From Ryuthela nishihirai (lineage: Eukaryota; Arthropoda; Arachnida; Araneae; Heptathelidae): a stretch of 64,000 nt of DNA. The translations under genes were made by a program, and so were the position numbers. Location: NCBI GenBank assembly GCA_038380435.1, contig JAWZYU010000013.1:68528446-68592445 (forward strand), written 5' to 3'. The notes beneath the pieces are model-generated. The model saw nothing but the letters and a program-made list of their open reading frames with translations. It was not told where the DNA came from and ran no database searches. Positions 52,540 through 63,189 of this stretch are shown here, in pieces; the first letter of the stretch is position 1; each line of letters opens with the position of its first letter.

Positions 52540-53600
52540 ACTCTAAGGAAAAGAACGTCATCCCGAAATCCCTACGAATCAACAGAAAGTAATTCAATAA
52601 TACCTAGAATCGCATCCTAAACATAGTAGAAATTAAAATGCTTAGGCAAACTATTAGGACACAACGAAAGGAAATACGACATTTATAACAGGAAGGTACC
52701 TAAACCGTACATGCATATGATACTCAGAACACATTTTCAGATGTTGATGAATTCTTGCGATTAACCTCTTAATGCATTGAGAAGGATGGCCTCGATGTAG
52801 ACAAAAGCCACAATGAGAAAATTAACCACTTAGCGGAAAATACAAATTTGCAGAAAAAAAGGAAAATATCTCGTTTGTTAATTACGCATATGTCAATAAG
52901 CTGGAAATGAATACATTACAAAATAGTACGAAGTTTGCTTTTGCCACCCTACATCAAGACAGAGCTACATACCAAATCTACCGCACCTATGGAGATGATA
53001 AAAAGAAGTGGGGAACGTAAAATTCCTCCAAAACACACATATTTATAAAGCGTGCCAAAATATCAAAAATAATGAAATCATTAAGATAATCTCAACAGAT
53101 AAAATTCCGATTATGGTCGTCATGACTGACGAGAAGATTAATACTAAAATAGCGAATATAATAGAGGAATCGAATAATGTCAAAATCACTAAAGATCCTA
53201 TTAACAAGATTATAACGCAACTGGCGCACTTAAAAGTCATGGATACTTATCAGACTGCACACAAAAATGAAGCCACCCACCTACATAGCTTGTCATAACG
53301 CACATGTTCATAAAACTAAGTTGCATAAACCTAACATTCCCTTGAGGACACTGGTTAATCAAACTTGGAAAGAGGGAAAAATTTAAATTCTTACAAAAGT
53401 TAATTATCCTCTTACAGATTATATTATCAATAACCTAATAGAAGTGAGAGAATCGTTGGCGAATTAAGAATTGCAAATAAAATTACAAATAGAAGAACTA
53501 TATCACCTCTGGCGAATATGGTAATCTCGTTTCAAAGAAAATGAAGTATTGTTTACTTATTATTGCACTACTTTACCCCATTACCTTAAAATTGCGCTCA
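52540..53600 (+). mobile_element. Penelope-like element, RT N-terminal remnant
   Basis: Broken frames read VIPKSLRINRK and IKMLRQTIRTQRKEIR (52.55-52.68 kb), YVNKLEMNTLQNSTKFAFAT (52.89-52.95 kb), KIISTDKIPIMVVMTDEKIN (frame 53008-53298), ITKDPINKIITQLAHLK and KLHKPNIPLRTLVNQ near 53.32 kb. The last resembles the PKIHKP.IPLRPIVS block and the earlier ones the N-terminal region of Penelope-like RTs. Catalytic YADD-type sequence is not seen. Assignment is from pattern memory. Confidence 0.65.
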
Positions 53601-54159
53601 GTGCAACGCTATTATTCTAGGAGAAATTATAAAAGGGCCAGAGCTGATGTGAGAAAAATAATTATCATTTTGAAGTCAACTTGATCGATAATTCATTTCT
53701 GCTCTCTTCAGATATTATTATCCAAAGGGAAACAAAGGTTTCTCTTTCTGTTGTACATTTTTTTCATTTGTAGCTATTCTTGTGGAGAATTTTCAGATTC
53801 TGTATGTTCCTTGATTCGGAAAAATTCTCAGCTCCTTGAATGAAATTGGATCATGATTAACAAAAGAATTTCGTACATAAACAATCGTTTCGCGTTTGAA
53901 GATGAAATATAGTTGTCGGTACGACAATAATAAAAATAATATATATTCTATAACACACTCAATATTTTTATCTGTATTTGGTATGAAACCAAGTGTCTAT
54001 AGAAAACTTCGATAAACAGATGAAACTGCAACTAAATACTTTGTTGCTGAAACTGCAACTAAATACTTTGCATCACGTCGGAATTATTTTACAAATAACT
54101 CGCTACGTTGTAGATTAAAAAAGTAATAAATTTTTCCCCAAGTAAATTTAATTCGAACT
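53601..54159. other. No gene; short direct repeat at 54.02-54.07 kb
   Basis: TGAAACTGCAACTAAATACT occurs twice in tandem around 54,021-54,070. Otherwise featureless AT-rich DNA. Confidence 0.5.
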
Positions 54160-54170
54160 AATGGTTGATT

Positions 54171-54911
54171 TGGCTTGATCATCTGGCTGACAAAGCTGAG
54201 GAAGCAGTTAGACAGCACAACAGCAGAGAGTTGTACCATATAGTTAATGTTTTGTGTGGTAGAAAACGAACAGGTATAAAGGGATGGAAGGATAAACAAG
54301 GTAAGGTTATAGAAGGGGAGGATTCTGTCATGGCTAGGTGGGCTGAGCATTTCAGTGATGTTCTAAACAATGTAGTTAGTTCTACTCCCATTGTTTGCAA
54401 TGATGATAGATGCATTGGTGGCTTTAATGTTGGCCCTATAACACAATCTGAAGTTATTTTGGCTGTTTCTAAACTTAAACTACATAAATCCCCAGGGGTA
54501 GATGAAATTACTACAGAAATGCTTAGAGCTGGAAATGTTTCGGTTACCACTTGGATGACTGAAATTCTGAATATCTTTTATGATAAAAGGCATGGTTCCT
54601 AAGGATTTTACCAGAGCTATTGTTATCCCTATTTTCAAAAAAGGTGATTGCAGTTCTTGTGATAACTATAAGGGTATCAGACTACTCTCTGTTCCAGGTA
54701 AAGTTCTTTCCATGATTGTGCTTAATAGAATTAAGAATCTGGTTGACAGTCAATTGTGTGATGAGCAATGTGGATTCAGAAGTGATAGGGGATGTGTGGA
54801 TCAGATATTTTCACTTAGGCAGATTCTTGAGAAATGTTTAGAGTTTCAGAAACATTTGGTTGCTAGCTTTGTTGATTTCAAAAAGGCTATCGACTCTGTT
54901 GATCGTCATAA
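54171..54911 (+). pseudogene. RTE ORF2, linker and RT fingers/palm start
   Basis: Frame to 54602: DKQGKVIEGEDSVMARWAEH, then KLHKSPGVDEITTEMLRAGN. After a frameshift near 54,590, frame 54580-54915 gives DFTRAIVIPIFKKGDCSSCD, NYKGIRLL (SNYRPI-type block), DEQCGFRSDRGCVDQIF and VASFVDFKKAIDSVDRHN, ending motif A with its Asp intact. A small indel near 54,912 shifts to the next frame. Confidence 0.92.
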
Positions 54912-55937
54912 TTGATTGTGAAATCAAAGGATATATCAGACAAGTTAGTTAACATAATAAAACCTCTCTATAATAACACTGAGTCGTGTATGAGAGTTGG
55001 TAAGGCTTGTAGCAATTGGTTTAGCATTGCTTGTGGTGTTCGACAAGGGTGCATTTTGTCTCCTTTTCTCTTTAGTTTGGTTGTTGATTATGTTATGCGA
55101 AATTCACTTCAAGGGAAAGCTTTTGGCCTTAAATGGGCTGGAGATACGAAACTTTCTGATTTAGATTATGCTGATGATTTAGCCCTTTTGGCAAATGATG
55201 TTGATGAGATGAACTCTTTCATTCGAGCTGTTGATGAGACTGGTAGTAGAGTAGGTTTGGTTATAAACAGAGAGAAAACTAAAGTGATGAAAATTGGTCA
55301 GACAGGCTGTGATTCAGTTAATCTGAATGGTTGCAGTCTTGAGCAGGTGTCACAGTTTAATTGTCTTGGGAGCTATGTAACAGATAATGGTGATGTGCGG
55401 CATGAGATTAACAGACGGATAGGGATTGCTGTCGGGACATTTAAGAATCTATGGAGAGTGTGGAGAAATAGACGTATACACCTAAAGACTAAAATTAGAC
55501 TCTATAATAGTTTGGTTCTGTCTAGGATTAGTTATGGTAGTGAAACGTGGACGCTGTGTAAACAAGATAACAGGAAACTAGATGCTTTTGATTCTAGATG
55601 CTTACGCAGTATCTTGGGTATTAGGTGGTTTAACTTTGTAACTAATGATGAAGTTAGGCAAAGGAGTCTGCAACTTCCTTTAAGCAGCATATTGTGCAGA
55701 GAGAGACTCCGCTGGTTTGGCCATGTTGCCCGTATGGATAATTATAGATTGGCGAATAGGGTTATGAACAGTGTGCCTAGAGGCCTCAGAAGGAGGGGGA
55801 GACCTAGGATGCGGTGGGCAGACAATGTCAAACAGGACCTTGTTAAAATTGGTGTACAGTGGCCGGATGCAGCAGATGTAGCTCAGGACAGATATGCTTG
55901 GAGAATTAAACTGCGCGGTCTGGTTGGACCTCCGTAG
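54912..55937 (+). pseudogene. RTE ORF2, RT palm to C-terminus (341-residue frame)
   Basis: Clean frame to the natural stop. Residues 42-54 GVRQGCILSPFLF (motif B), 86-89 YADD (motif C), 115-126 VINREKTKVMKI (motif D), 150-153 NCLG (thumb start), 206-214 ISYGSETWT, 265-275 RLRWFGHVARM and 296-302 GRPRMRW, ending LRGLVGPP. This is the RTE pattern. All RT aspartates in this part are present. The apparent Met start is only the first after the frame change, not the biological start. The last ten codons overlap the region resembling the SINE A tail. Confidence 0.95.
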
Positions 55938-56039
55938 CACATAGCTGCTTGAGGAGGAGGAGGATGATGATGAATGGTTGATTGGGAAAAATGCAAGAGT
56001 AGTATTCTATTAATTCTTGTGCGACATAAAAAATATTTG

Positions 56040-56900
56040 TTTTCTATTCCCTAAATTTTAAAAGCCGCTTTTCTCACACCTCTCTGAGCGAAGGGAGCAG
56101 ATTGTTCCTGTCAATGGAATATCTCTTCAAACTCGAGCATCGGAATTTAAAATTTCGATCATAAATAACTCAACTTTCAATATTCATTAAACGTTTCCAC
56201 TTTTACAAATTTCGTACCCTATAATTAACTAAGAATTAAAACTAGTTAAGGATTTGAAAACTGCCAATTATAAAATTTAAAAAAGATTTTTCCATTTTCT
56301 CTAGAGCAAAACAGTTGTGTTTTACACTCTACTGGGTGTAAGAGGATAGCTTATTGTTGCAAATGCAAACCTCATGGCTTTCACATTCTCTAATAAAAAA
56401 TTTACATATACATCATAAATAGTACATCGCTTGAAATATTCGTTAAACGTTTGGAATTTTCAAAATTTCCATCGTTAGATGGAGCAATTTAAAACGTTTA
56501 GTACACGCAATGCGCCGTATGCATATCACAGGTATGACGTCATCCGCAATGTGATTCGGAAATGGAGCAAATGGAGATTCGGAAAGTGCGAATCGTAATA
56601 TTTCGTCACCTACTCATCCCCAAAAAAATTATTTTATCTCTAAAAACAAAGATTTTCTTTTTTTAAGTTGAATTTTTCCCACCCACCCTGGGGGTGAACT
56701 AATTGTTGCCAATGCAAACCACATGACCTTCACATTCCACCAACAAAAAATCGCATTTGTAACGTAAACACATCGTTTGTAATATTCATTGAAAATTTTC
56801 AAGTTTTGTTTTTCCACCGTTAAGATGCCTGAATTATCGCTTTTTGGAAATTCGGAAAATGTAATCGTAATATTTCATTAATATCTATCTGACATAAACC
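56040..56900 (-). repeat. Decayed tandem repeat family C, minus orientation
   Basis: ATTGTTGCAAATGCAAACC near 56,354 and ATTGTTGCCAATGCAAACC near 56,702 mark a period of about 350 bp. GCGAATCGTAATATTTCG with ATTATTTTATCTCTAAAAA near 56,590-56,645 is the complement of the 22.6-kb units. No coding content. Confidence 0.65.
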
Positions 56901-57153
56901 AAAACTCTCTATAAACGAAAAACATTCGATGTCTTCTGACTGCGTAATGAAAACATTATATTTTTTTTTGGAAACGAGATAAAATGGCTTTATTCGATAT
57001 AAAAACACTATAATGCAATACGCGTCTATAAGATAGTCTAGCTCTATAACGAAAAAAGAGACTTGCATAGTGCACAATGGTTAGAAGAATTACAATTCTA
57101 AAGATACAATGCTGCACCATGGCTAATCACAGAATTTTTATACCCTGAAACGG

Positions 57154-57235
57154 AGAAATATAGCAGCAAAAGAAAATATTCAAAACGAAGAAATATAGCA
57201 GCAAAAGAAAATATTCAAAACGAAGAAATATAGCT
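57154..57235 (+). repeat. 35-bp tandem repeat, ~2.3 copies
   Basis: GAAATATAGCAGCAAAAGAA with AATATTCAAAACGAA following is repeated directly and ends at the border of the Tc1 derivative. Confidence 0.95.
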
Positions 57236-57236
57236 A

Positions 57237-57767
57237 TGGCGACTATATCAAAATAATGGAAACACGTACTGTTTGTGGGGAACATTTTATTAATAAGTTG
57301 CAGACCCACTTCGGGAGTTCATAACAGACGCAAATTACACGAGGAATGCAAGTCATGCACATACGGTAATGAAATTTGGGACCATCCTTCCTGTAAAATA
57401 TGACCCAACTGTGCCAGTGATGCTGGAGGTGGAAAGTGTGATCTGACCTTGCGCTCCAGATATTCCCACAAATGTTCAATAACATTGAGGTGGCCAAGGT
57501 AGCTGCTGTGCCTCATCCTCATGCTCTGCAAACCACAATTTGACAGGTTTCGTACAATGCACGGGTGCATTATCTGCTTCAAACCAGGGACGGTCATTAA
57601 GAAATAATGCCCATCCGCCGTTCTGGTTACTGAAATTCCTGCAAGACGCGGACCAATGACCATGCCTTTTTGGAGGTCACTGAGATCTGATCTTGTTGAT
57701 AATTACACCACAACAGCTGTTTCACCTGCGCCTGTGGCACTGTTTCCATTATTTTGAGAAACCCCTG
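57237..57767 (-). mobile_element. Tc1-like deletion derivative
   Basis: Inverted termini share TCAAAATAATGGAAAC (left, near 57248) and GTTTCCATTATTTTGAG (right, near 57742). TA dinucleotides lie at about 57235-57236 and 57768-57769. Only the C-terminal third of the transposase remains. Confidence 0.8.
57319..57663 (-). pseudogene. Tc1 transposase C-terminal fragment
   Basis: 114-residue frame. The part CIVRNLSNCGLQSMRMRHSS, GHLNVIEHLWEYLERKVRSH, FPPPASLAQLGHILQEGWSQ matches the C-terminal Tc1 pattern (SPDLNPIEHLWDYLERKVR...). SPDLNPIEH reads LGHLNVIEH, so the terminal Asp is lost, although the IEH Glu is kept. The region before it lacks the first catalytic block, indicating internal deletion. 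Confidence 0.88.
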
Positions 57768-58190
57768 TAAGAATACCCAAGCCACGGTCAGAAATTCGCA
57801 ACTAACACCAACACAATGACAAGCTGCTGATAGGATACATACTTCTAGTACACCCCAAATCGGGTGGCTAGCCGAAATATTAAAGATTGGTTTTCTAATT
57901 TGGTAGCTAGAACTTATAGCCTATATTCGCTTTATACCCAAAAGTGAGAACATTATTTTTTTCAGGTGTTAATAAGGAAACGATTGTTGCAAGGTCAGAT
58001 CACACAGTTAGCGGAAAAATCACAACGTACATAACAGAAAACAAACGACAATGCCATTTCCAAGACTGGATCCCGTGCCCCGGTAATAGCAGTGTCACCG
58101 TGAACCAAAGCGATAACACTGAACACCGAAGCGGCATTAAAAAATATCTTGAGACTAAAATTTTACACGTACTGTAAAAGAAAGTAATAA
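57768..58190. other. No recognised feature
   Basis: 77-residue frame at 57944-58177 has no motif. Confidence 0.4.
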
Positions 58191-58194
58191 TACA

Positions 58195-58404
58195 AGTAGT
58201 GGTCGAGTGGTTAGTGCGCTTGACTAATGATCTACGGGACTTGGGTTCGAGCCCCGGGTGAAGGCATGGATATCCGTGTTGTTTTTCTGCTGATGTCCTG
58301 CCATCCTCTCAGACCTTCTACTATGGCATATAAACTGACAGGCTCCTGTCAGACCTCTGTGACAAGCAGCTGCTTGAGGGGGTATTTATTTATTTATTTA
58401 TTTA
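58195..58404 (+). mobile_element. SINE A, full-length with (TTTA)n tail
   Basis: GTGGTCGAGTGGTTAGTGCG (A box) and GGGTTCGAGCCCCGGGTGAA (B box). The body TTTTTCTGCTGATGTCCTGC, CTACTATGGCATATAAACTG and tail CAGACCTCTGTGACAAGCAG follow, ending in five TTTA units. The best copy for defining the family. Target duplication not clear. Confidence 0.95.
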
Positions 58405-58559
58405 AGGTCAGAAAACAAAATTAAGGTTTGCAGAAAGCCTTAATTTTATGTTAAATAGCGGCGTCTACGAACCACCGACGAAGGCATGAAACATTGAAAT
58501 GACATTCCAGTACGTGTAGCGGCAGCAATGTCCAGCATGCTTAGCGTCATTGGTACCAT

Positions 58560-59935
58560 ACCGTCGAGAGAAGACTAGCGTTTTCGAAACAGACATGATT
58601 GTTAGAGCGCGTTTGGTAGGATCTTCAGTCACAAAGAGAGTTTAACTCTCTAATGTTTCACGAGTAACAGTTTCCAAGATCACGTGTGCATGGAAATTTA
58701 AAAAGAAGTGTGAGTCAATAGTGTGCGAAATCTGATACTCCAAAATCGGGATGTTCGAGTGCTAATGAGATATACAAATTGAAACAGGCGAGCTTCATCT
58801 GATCAGTTGTGCAAGGATTTTAATGTAGGAAGACAGAGGACAATTTATTCGAAATCTGTACCAGTAGAATATCATAGAGATGGTTATCACAGTTGAGTTG
58901 CATTTCACAAGCCACTCATCACACCTGTGAACGCACATTGGGTTGGGCTAAATGGTAGGTCACAAGGACTCCGAAGGCTCAGAGAAGGTTGGGGGAGGGG
59001 ACCCACTGGAACAGCTGTTGGGAGACAGGTGGTAGCTTCCAATCAAGGCCATCCAGTGTGTTCTTTAACGTGCACAGGTTATGGCTCTCCCACACAAGGA
59101 GTCACGGCTTAACATCCCATCCGACCGACGGTCTAAGCCCATCGGTGTCCCCTACTGACCGTGGGCAGGGCAGGGTATTTTGCGGAGATAAATATCAACG
59201 TTGACCCAGCTGGGACTCGAACCTGGGTACTGCAGATTACGAGCTTGGTGTGAACGCACGTCGTTTTGCCCAGAGGTGCAAAGAGCACAGGCAGTGGAAG
59301 AATGTGATATGGTCTGACGAATCATCTTACACTTTGTTTCTGACGAATGGACGAGCGCACGTTTGGTGCCAACTGAAATTAGCTGGCAATTCTGATTGCT
59401 TGTTTCTTAAGGTCTCTGAAGGTTCTGAAATGATTAGGTTGCTTTCTCGTGGCATGGTTTAGATGCCTTGATTACTCGGAAGGGAAGCGTTTCTAGCAGA
59501 ATGTTCATAGGAACTTTATTCATCATTATGCGCAGTAGAACACGTTCCTAATGTTTGACTATTCTTTCTGTAAAGACCCTGTATAAATGATTGTAAGTGA
59601 TTGACTGACTGACACTATGCCAATCGCTATTCGACAGTCCTGAGTGATCATCTTCATCCACAACAGTACAGCATTTCTTTCACGAAGAGAGAGCTATCAT
59701 TCGGGATGACAATGCTCCCATTCCCAGAGCATATGTGGTCACCCAGTGGTTTGAGATGCATGAGACTGATCGCCACCGCAGTGTGTCACCATATATAAAC
59801 CCGCTAGAAAATCTATGGGGACTTCTGGAATGATGTTTGAAGCATGTCTGAAGCACGTTTCTTGTGGACGAATGGTGTATCGCTCCTACTGACATTCAAA
59901 CACTGGTATATTCTATGCCATGACGTATACAGGTT
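58560..59935 (+). pseudogene. Tc1-like transposase remnant, interrupted by SINE B
   Basis: Broken frames: LSNVSRVTVSKITCAWKFKK (58.65-58.71 kb, helix-turn-helix), HRDGYHS and FHKPLIT (58.88-58.92 kb), then after the SINE RRFAQRCKEHRQWKNVIWSD with ESSYTLFLTNGRAHVW (59.26-59.37 kb, first catalytic Asp retained). A rearranged stretch follows, then IIRDDNAPIPRAYVVTQWFE (59.70-59.75 kb, second Asp) and INPLENLWGLLE (59.79-59.83 kb, third block with Glu). Termini not identified. Confidence 0.85.
58937..59248 (-). mobile_element. SINE B, truncated copy inside Tc1
   Basis: TGTGAACGCAC at 58926-58936 and 59249-59259 is an exact 11-bp duplication. Tc1 reading is continuous across one copy (ITPVNA-type block). 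The SINE lacks part of its 3' end and the G-rich start of its head. Contains CATCGGTGTCCCCTACTGAC and GGGACTCGAACCTGGG in reverse orientation. Confidence 0.93.
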
Positions 59936-60059
59936 GTACTGAACTCACTTGGCAGTCGAACAGCGTATCAGGGAATTTTATGTTGCTGTTTCCGTTTTTT
60001 CTTCCATTACCTGTATATTTCATATCGTGAAAAAATAGATATCCTAAAAAACGAAAACG

Positions 60060-60480
60060 GTTAGTGTTCACAAGATTATTTAATATTGATGAAACACTAT
60101 ATTATGGTAAAACCAAACGCTCTGCAGCCATCCGAATAAAAGAACACTAAAAAAATATTCGTCAACAAAAGAATAATAATTCACTGACCGAAATCGTACA
60201 CCAAAAGTAAGCTGTTCAAAACTTCGAAAAGGTAAACATTTTATCAACTCCATCTGCCCAAGAAAAGCTGGATGTATACGAGCAATTTACTATATACAAA
60301 ACTAGACAGACAGCATAGAACGACGAAATGTATCAACTACCACTCCCATGGAAGCTCACCACAGATCGAAATAAAAAGGAACTGACAAGTACACTACAAA
60401 TGCAAGAGCACATAAAAACCCAATCTCCTGAATAATAATGGAGTCCCCAACCAAAACAATTGTCCAACCCCAACAAGAGC
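60060..60480 (+). mobile_element. Penelope-like element, GIY-YIG endonuclease end
   Basis: Plus-strand frames give DETLYYGKTKRSAAIRIKEH, NNSLTEIVHQ, KVNILSTPSAQEKLDVYEQF and TIYKTRQTA. This follows the GIY-YIG module of Penelope-like elements (YxGxTxRS....R..EH, S..AEH, then the Glu in E...I). GIY itself reads LYY here and a stop follows KEH, so it is decayed. It may be the 3' end of the same family as 52.5-53.6 kb. Confidence 0.65.
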
Positions 60481-60653
60481 AGCCTGAACACTAGGTCTCT
60501 TCACCACTAATAATTTAACCTACAGTCACTTAACCTAGAGTAGTGTCTTGAAAATAGAGCCACGGCCGCGAGACGCGTCTCGACACAGTGGTACATGGAA
60601 TTAATTATTTTGCAGTGCGCAAAAAAGTTGAAAAAATTCCATTGGTGATAAGA

Positions 60654-60821
60654 GGTTCCCAAGCGGCTAATGTGATCAAGTGAACCCAAATGTATTAGCA
60701 GCAGGATGAGTGAAAGAAACAAATGATTTTATGGCTAGGTTCCCAAGCGGCTAATGTGATCAAGTGAACCCAAATGTATTAGCAGCAGGATGAGTGAATG
60801 AAACAAGTGATTTTATGGCTA
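60654..60821 (+). repeat. 84-bp tandem duplication
   Basis: The unit starting GGTTCCCAAGCGGCTAATGT occurs at 60654 and 60738 with only a few differences. A recent duplication. The minus-strand frame 60507-60722 overlaps it by chance. Confidence 0.97.
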
Positions 60822-61014
60822 TTTGTTTGCTTTTTATTGTTTTCCGATTGATGACTCTGACGAAAATTTAACAGTTGAACATTCAATTGCACCTATAGTA
60901 ACAAATGTTAAAAGAAAGACAATACGATATAATGGTGTTCTTATATATTTTATATATCTACGAATTGTGACAATCACATGGTTATTATATTATATCTTCT
61001 CAACCCATTGACCT

Positions 61015-61640
61015 ACAGTAACGAGTTTTGTACCAAATGAAAGCTTTTGCATATAAAACATGTATCCCTACACTTTTTTCCTGCTCAAAAAGGGAGAAAG
61101 GAGTAAATGTTTGTTACACTATACCTTCGGAACAGGAGAACCGAATCTATCGATTAAATATATGATAAATTAAAGCTGTTGACATGGAGAGTGTCAGTCT
61201 ATGAAACATGGAGAGTGTCAGTCTATAAAATAAATCACCCTCCAATGCTTTCTTCATCCCCGAAAAACGGGGAAAGCTGCAAACGATTATTCCACTGTAT
61301 TTTGCGAACACGAGGACAAAGATTAACTAGTTATACATATAATTAAAACTTGGAAAGTGGGAAAGTCGTAGCCTACCTCAAATTATGACGTGTCTTCTCC
61401 CATAAAAGGGGAAGAATTTTAAAGCGGGTATAACATAATGAGTATATATCAAATGAAAGTATAACACAGATAATGTCACAACTTTTTCCTCAACATCAGA
61501 GGAAAGAGATACATCTTTTGTAACAAAGTTCCTTTTGAAGTTGCTAAAAATCAGAAAATAAAATGTATATAATATATAAAGTAGATGAATTACAAAACTT
61601 TTAAAAATACCTCTCTTCCTACGTGCACCCTCAAAAGTAA
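61015..61640. repeat. Decayed tandem repeats of roughly 130-150 bp
   Basis: Units share an ACCAAATGAAAGCTTTTG / ATCAAATGAAAGTATAAC block and a hairpin-like block of the CCCCGAAAAACGGGGAAAG / CCCATAAAAGGGGAAGA kind, seen near 61,030-61,090, 61,255-61,280, 61,400-61,420 and 61,450-61,500. A 26-bp direct repeat (ACATGGAGAGTGTCAGTCTA) occurs at 61,182-61,228. No ORF. Confidence 0.6.
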
Positions 61641-62860
61641 ATAAAAGTACAACCGATAATGAAAAAGAAAAACGAATCCATGAAATAAACTGAATTTGTA
61701 TTAACTTTAAATTGTATCAGAGAAAATGAGAGTGAAAATATTAGGATTTCTCATACCAATGAAATACAAATTGCTATGGCCCAATCTTCCACTGTCGTTA
61801 ATATGAATTCAGTAAGTGATTTCATTAGCAGCTTTTTTTAAGTTGCCCATGATGGCATCTTAATATTTTTTGTAATTTAATTCTTAAAAATAAAAAAAAA
61901 GTTTACAATATATTTATCGGAATTTATTAAATGGTTTCAAAATTTATATGTATTATCTATTACTGGAAACATTACTGGTTAAAATATAACGGTTTAACAT
62001 TTTACTTCATAGGATTAAATTTGAGCACTATGAATATATTTCAGTTTTATAAAATTATTTTGTTCCGAATGATTATACTGGATATATATTTGTTTGTCTA
62101 GGTATCTACAAGTTTCGAAGAATGTTCTTTCTTTGTTTTTCCGTTTCGTTTGTACAAAATGTTGTTCTCTGGTTATAAAAGCAATTTGAGCATAACGATG
62201 TTTTCATATCGACATTAGATGAGCTATTTGTATTTCTTTTACGTGATGTTTATATTTGTGACAGCAGCACGAAATTAGATGCTTACATCGGAGTTAGGAA
62301 ACACTTGACAAGTGTTATGAGTCTAGTCAACACACTTGTTATCTTAAACCTTTTTTAATGGCAACAAAAATCTTCTTCACGAAAAAGTTTTTAAAAAACA
62401 GCTTCCGCAAATTGATTAGCTGTTACAATGAGTACATTGTAATCCTGTGTTTTGCAAAAAGAGTCTAGGAAGACTGCAAAAGATATGAGTGTGATATTAG
62501 AAGCTGTGATTATTGGGGTCTCTATTGGCTGCGGATGAAAAGAAGCCGAACTAATATTTTAGTAGAACTTGGCTCCTACCACATCTTCTATTAAGTAGGA
62601 TCATTCCCCGACAATATTTAAAATGTCTTTAGTTTTGGCGATCTGAATAGAAAATAAATAGTGCAAGGAATTCTGTACTGCGATGAAATATAGTCTGTCG
62701 TCTAATAAAAACCAAAGTTCTTTTTAAAATATTGTTGATATATAGGGCTATTTCTAGGCTATTTATAGGTATATTTATAGGTAGGCTATTATAGATTGGT
62801 ATATAGGGCTATGTCGATCTGTAGAACTGATAAATGTTAAGAAAGGCTAGATCCGGTGTT
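61641..62860. other. No recognised feature
   Basis: AT-rich; a run of GGCTATTTATAGG-like short repeats at 62,745-62,815 is the only structure seen. Confidence 0.4.
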
Positions 62861-62861
62861 G

Positions 62862-62930
62862 CCTCGAGGTCAAATGACTTCGTAGTGAGGGTTTAGAAAT
62901 CAAGGGGTAACAAATGCACTAATGAATTTT
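62862..62930 (+). repeat. Fragment related to the 19.3-20.8 kb subrepeats
   Basis: GATCCGGTGTTGCCTCGAGG and TCAAATGACTTCGTAGTGAG resemble GATCTGGTGTTGCTTTCAAG and TCAAATAGGGTTCGGAGTGA at 20.65 kb. Confidence 0.55.
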
Positions 62931-62933
62931 TAG

Positions 62934-63183
62934 TTTTGCAATACACGTCCGATTGAATTTATTTTCATGAATATTCAAAGAATATTATTGCTTAATCTTT
63001 GCCCATCTCTGTTTTGGTTTAAATCGTAATTAGAGACAATGAACTGTTTAAATCGTAATTAGAGCAATGCTTTTGCAATACACGTTCGATTGAATTTATT
63101 TTCATGAATATTCAAAGAATATTATTGCTTAATCTTTGCCCATCTCTGTTTTGGTTTAAATCGTAATTAGAGGCAATGAACTC
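62934..63183 (+). repeat. Local ~112-bp direct duplication
   Basis: TTTTGCAATACACGTCCGAT at 62934 and TTTTGCAATACACGTTCGAT at 63071 begin two nearly identical segments that end with GTTTAAATCGTAATTAGAG. The spacing is 137 bp, with an extra copy of GTTTAAATCGTAATTAGAG between them. Confidence 0.95.
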
Positions 63184-63189
63184 ATATAC

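Larger units (their letters stand above)
54171..55972 (+). mobile_element. RTE-clade LINE, 5'-truncated, 11-bp target duplication
   Basis: Exact AATGGTTGATT at 54160-54170 and 55973-55983 bounds 1,802 bp. The element starts within ORF2 (WLDHLADKAEEA), covers the whole RT and C-terminal region, and ends ...GGACCTCCGTAGCACATAGC, then GAGGAGGAGGAGG and TGATGATG, the short repeated 3' tail typical of RTE elements, without poly-A. Only two frame breaks are present, so it is the youngest LINE in the window. Confidence 0.96.

Noticed and set aside
53043..53240. Hydrophobic 65-residue minus-strand frame resembling a membrane protein
   Set aside because: It is the antisense of the Penelope RT remnant; Lys/Ile-rich sense codons give Leu/Ile/Phe in antisense.
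57154..57235. Possible CRISPR-like or spaced repeat array
   Set aside because: Contiguous tandem copies without unique spacers in a eukaryotic transposon-rich context.
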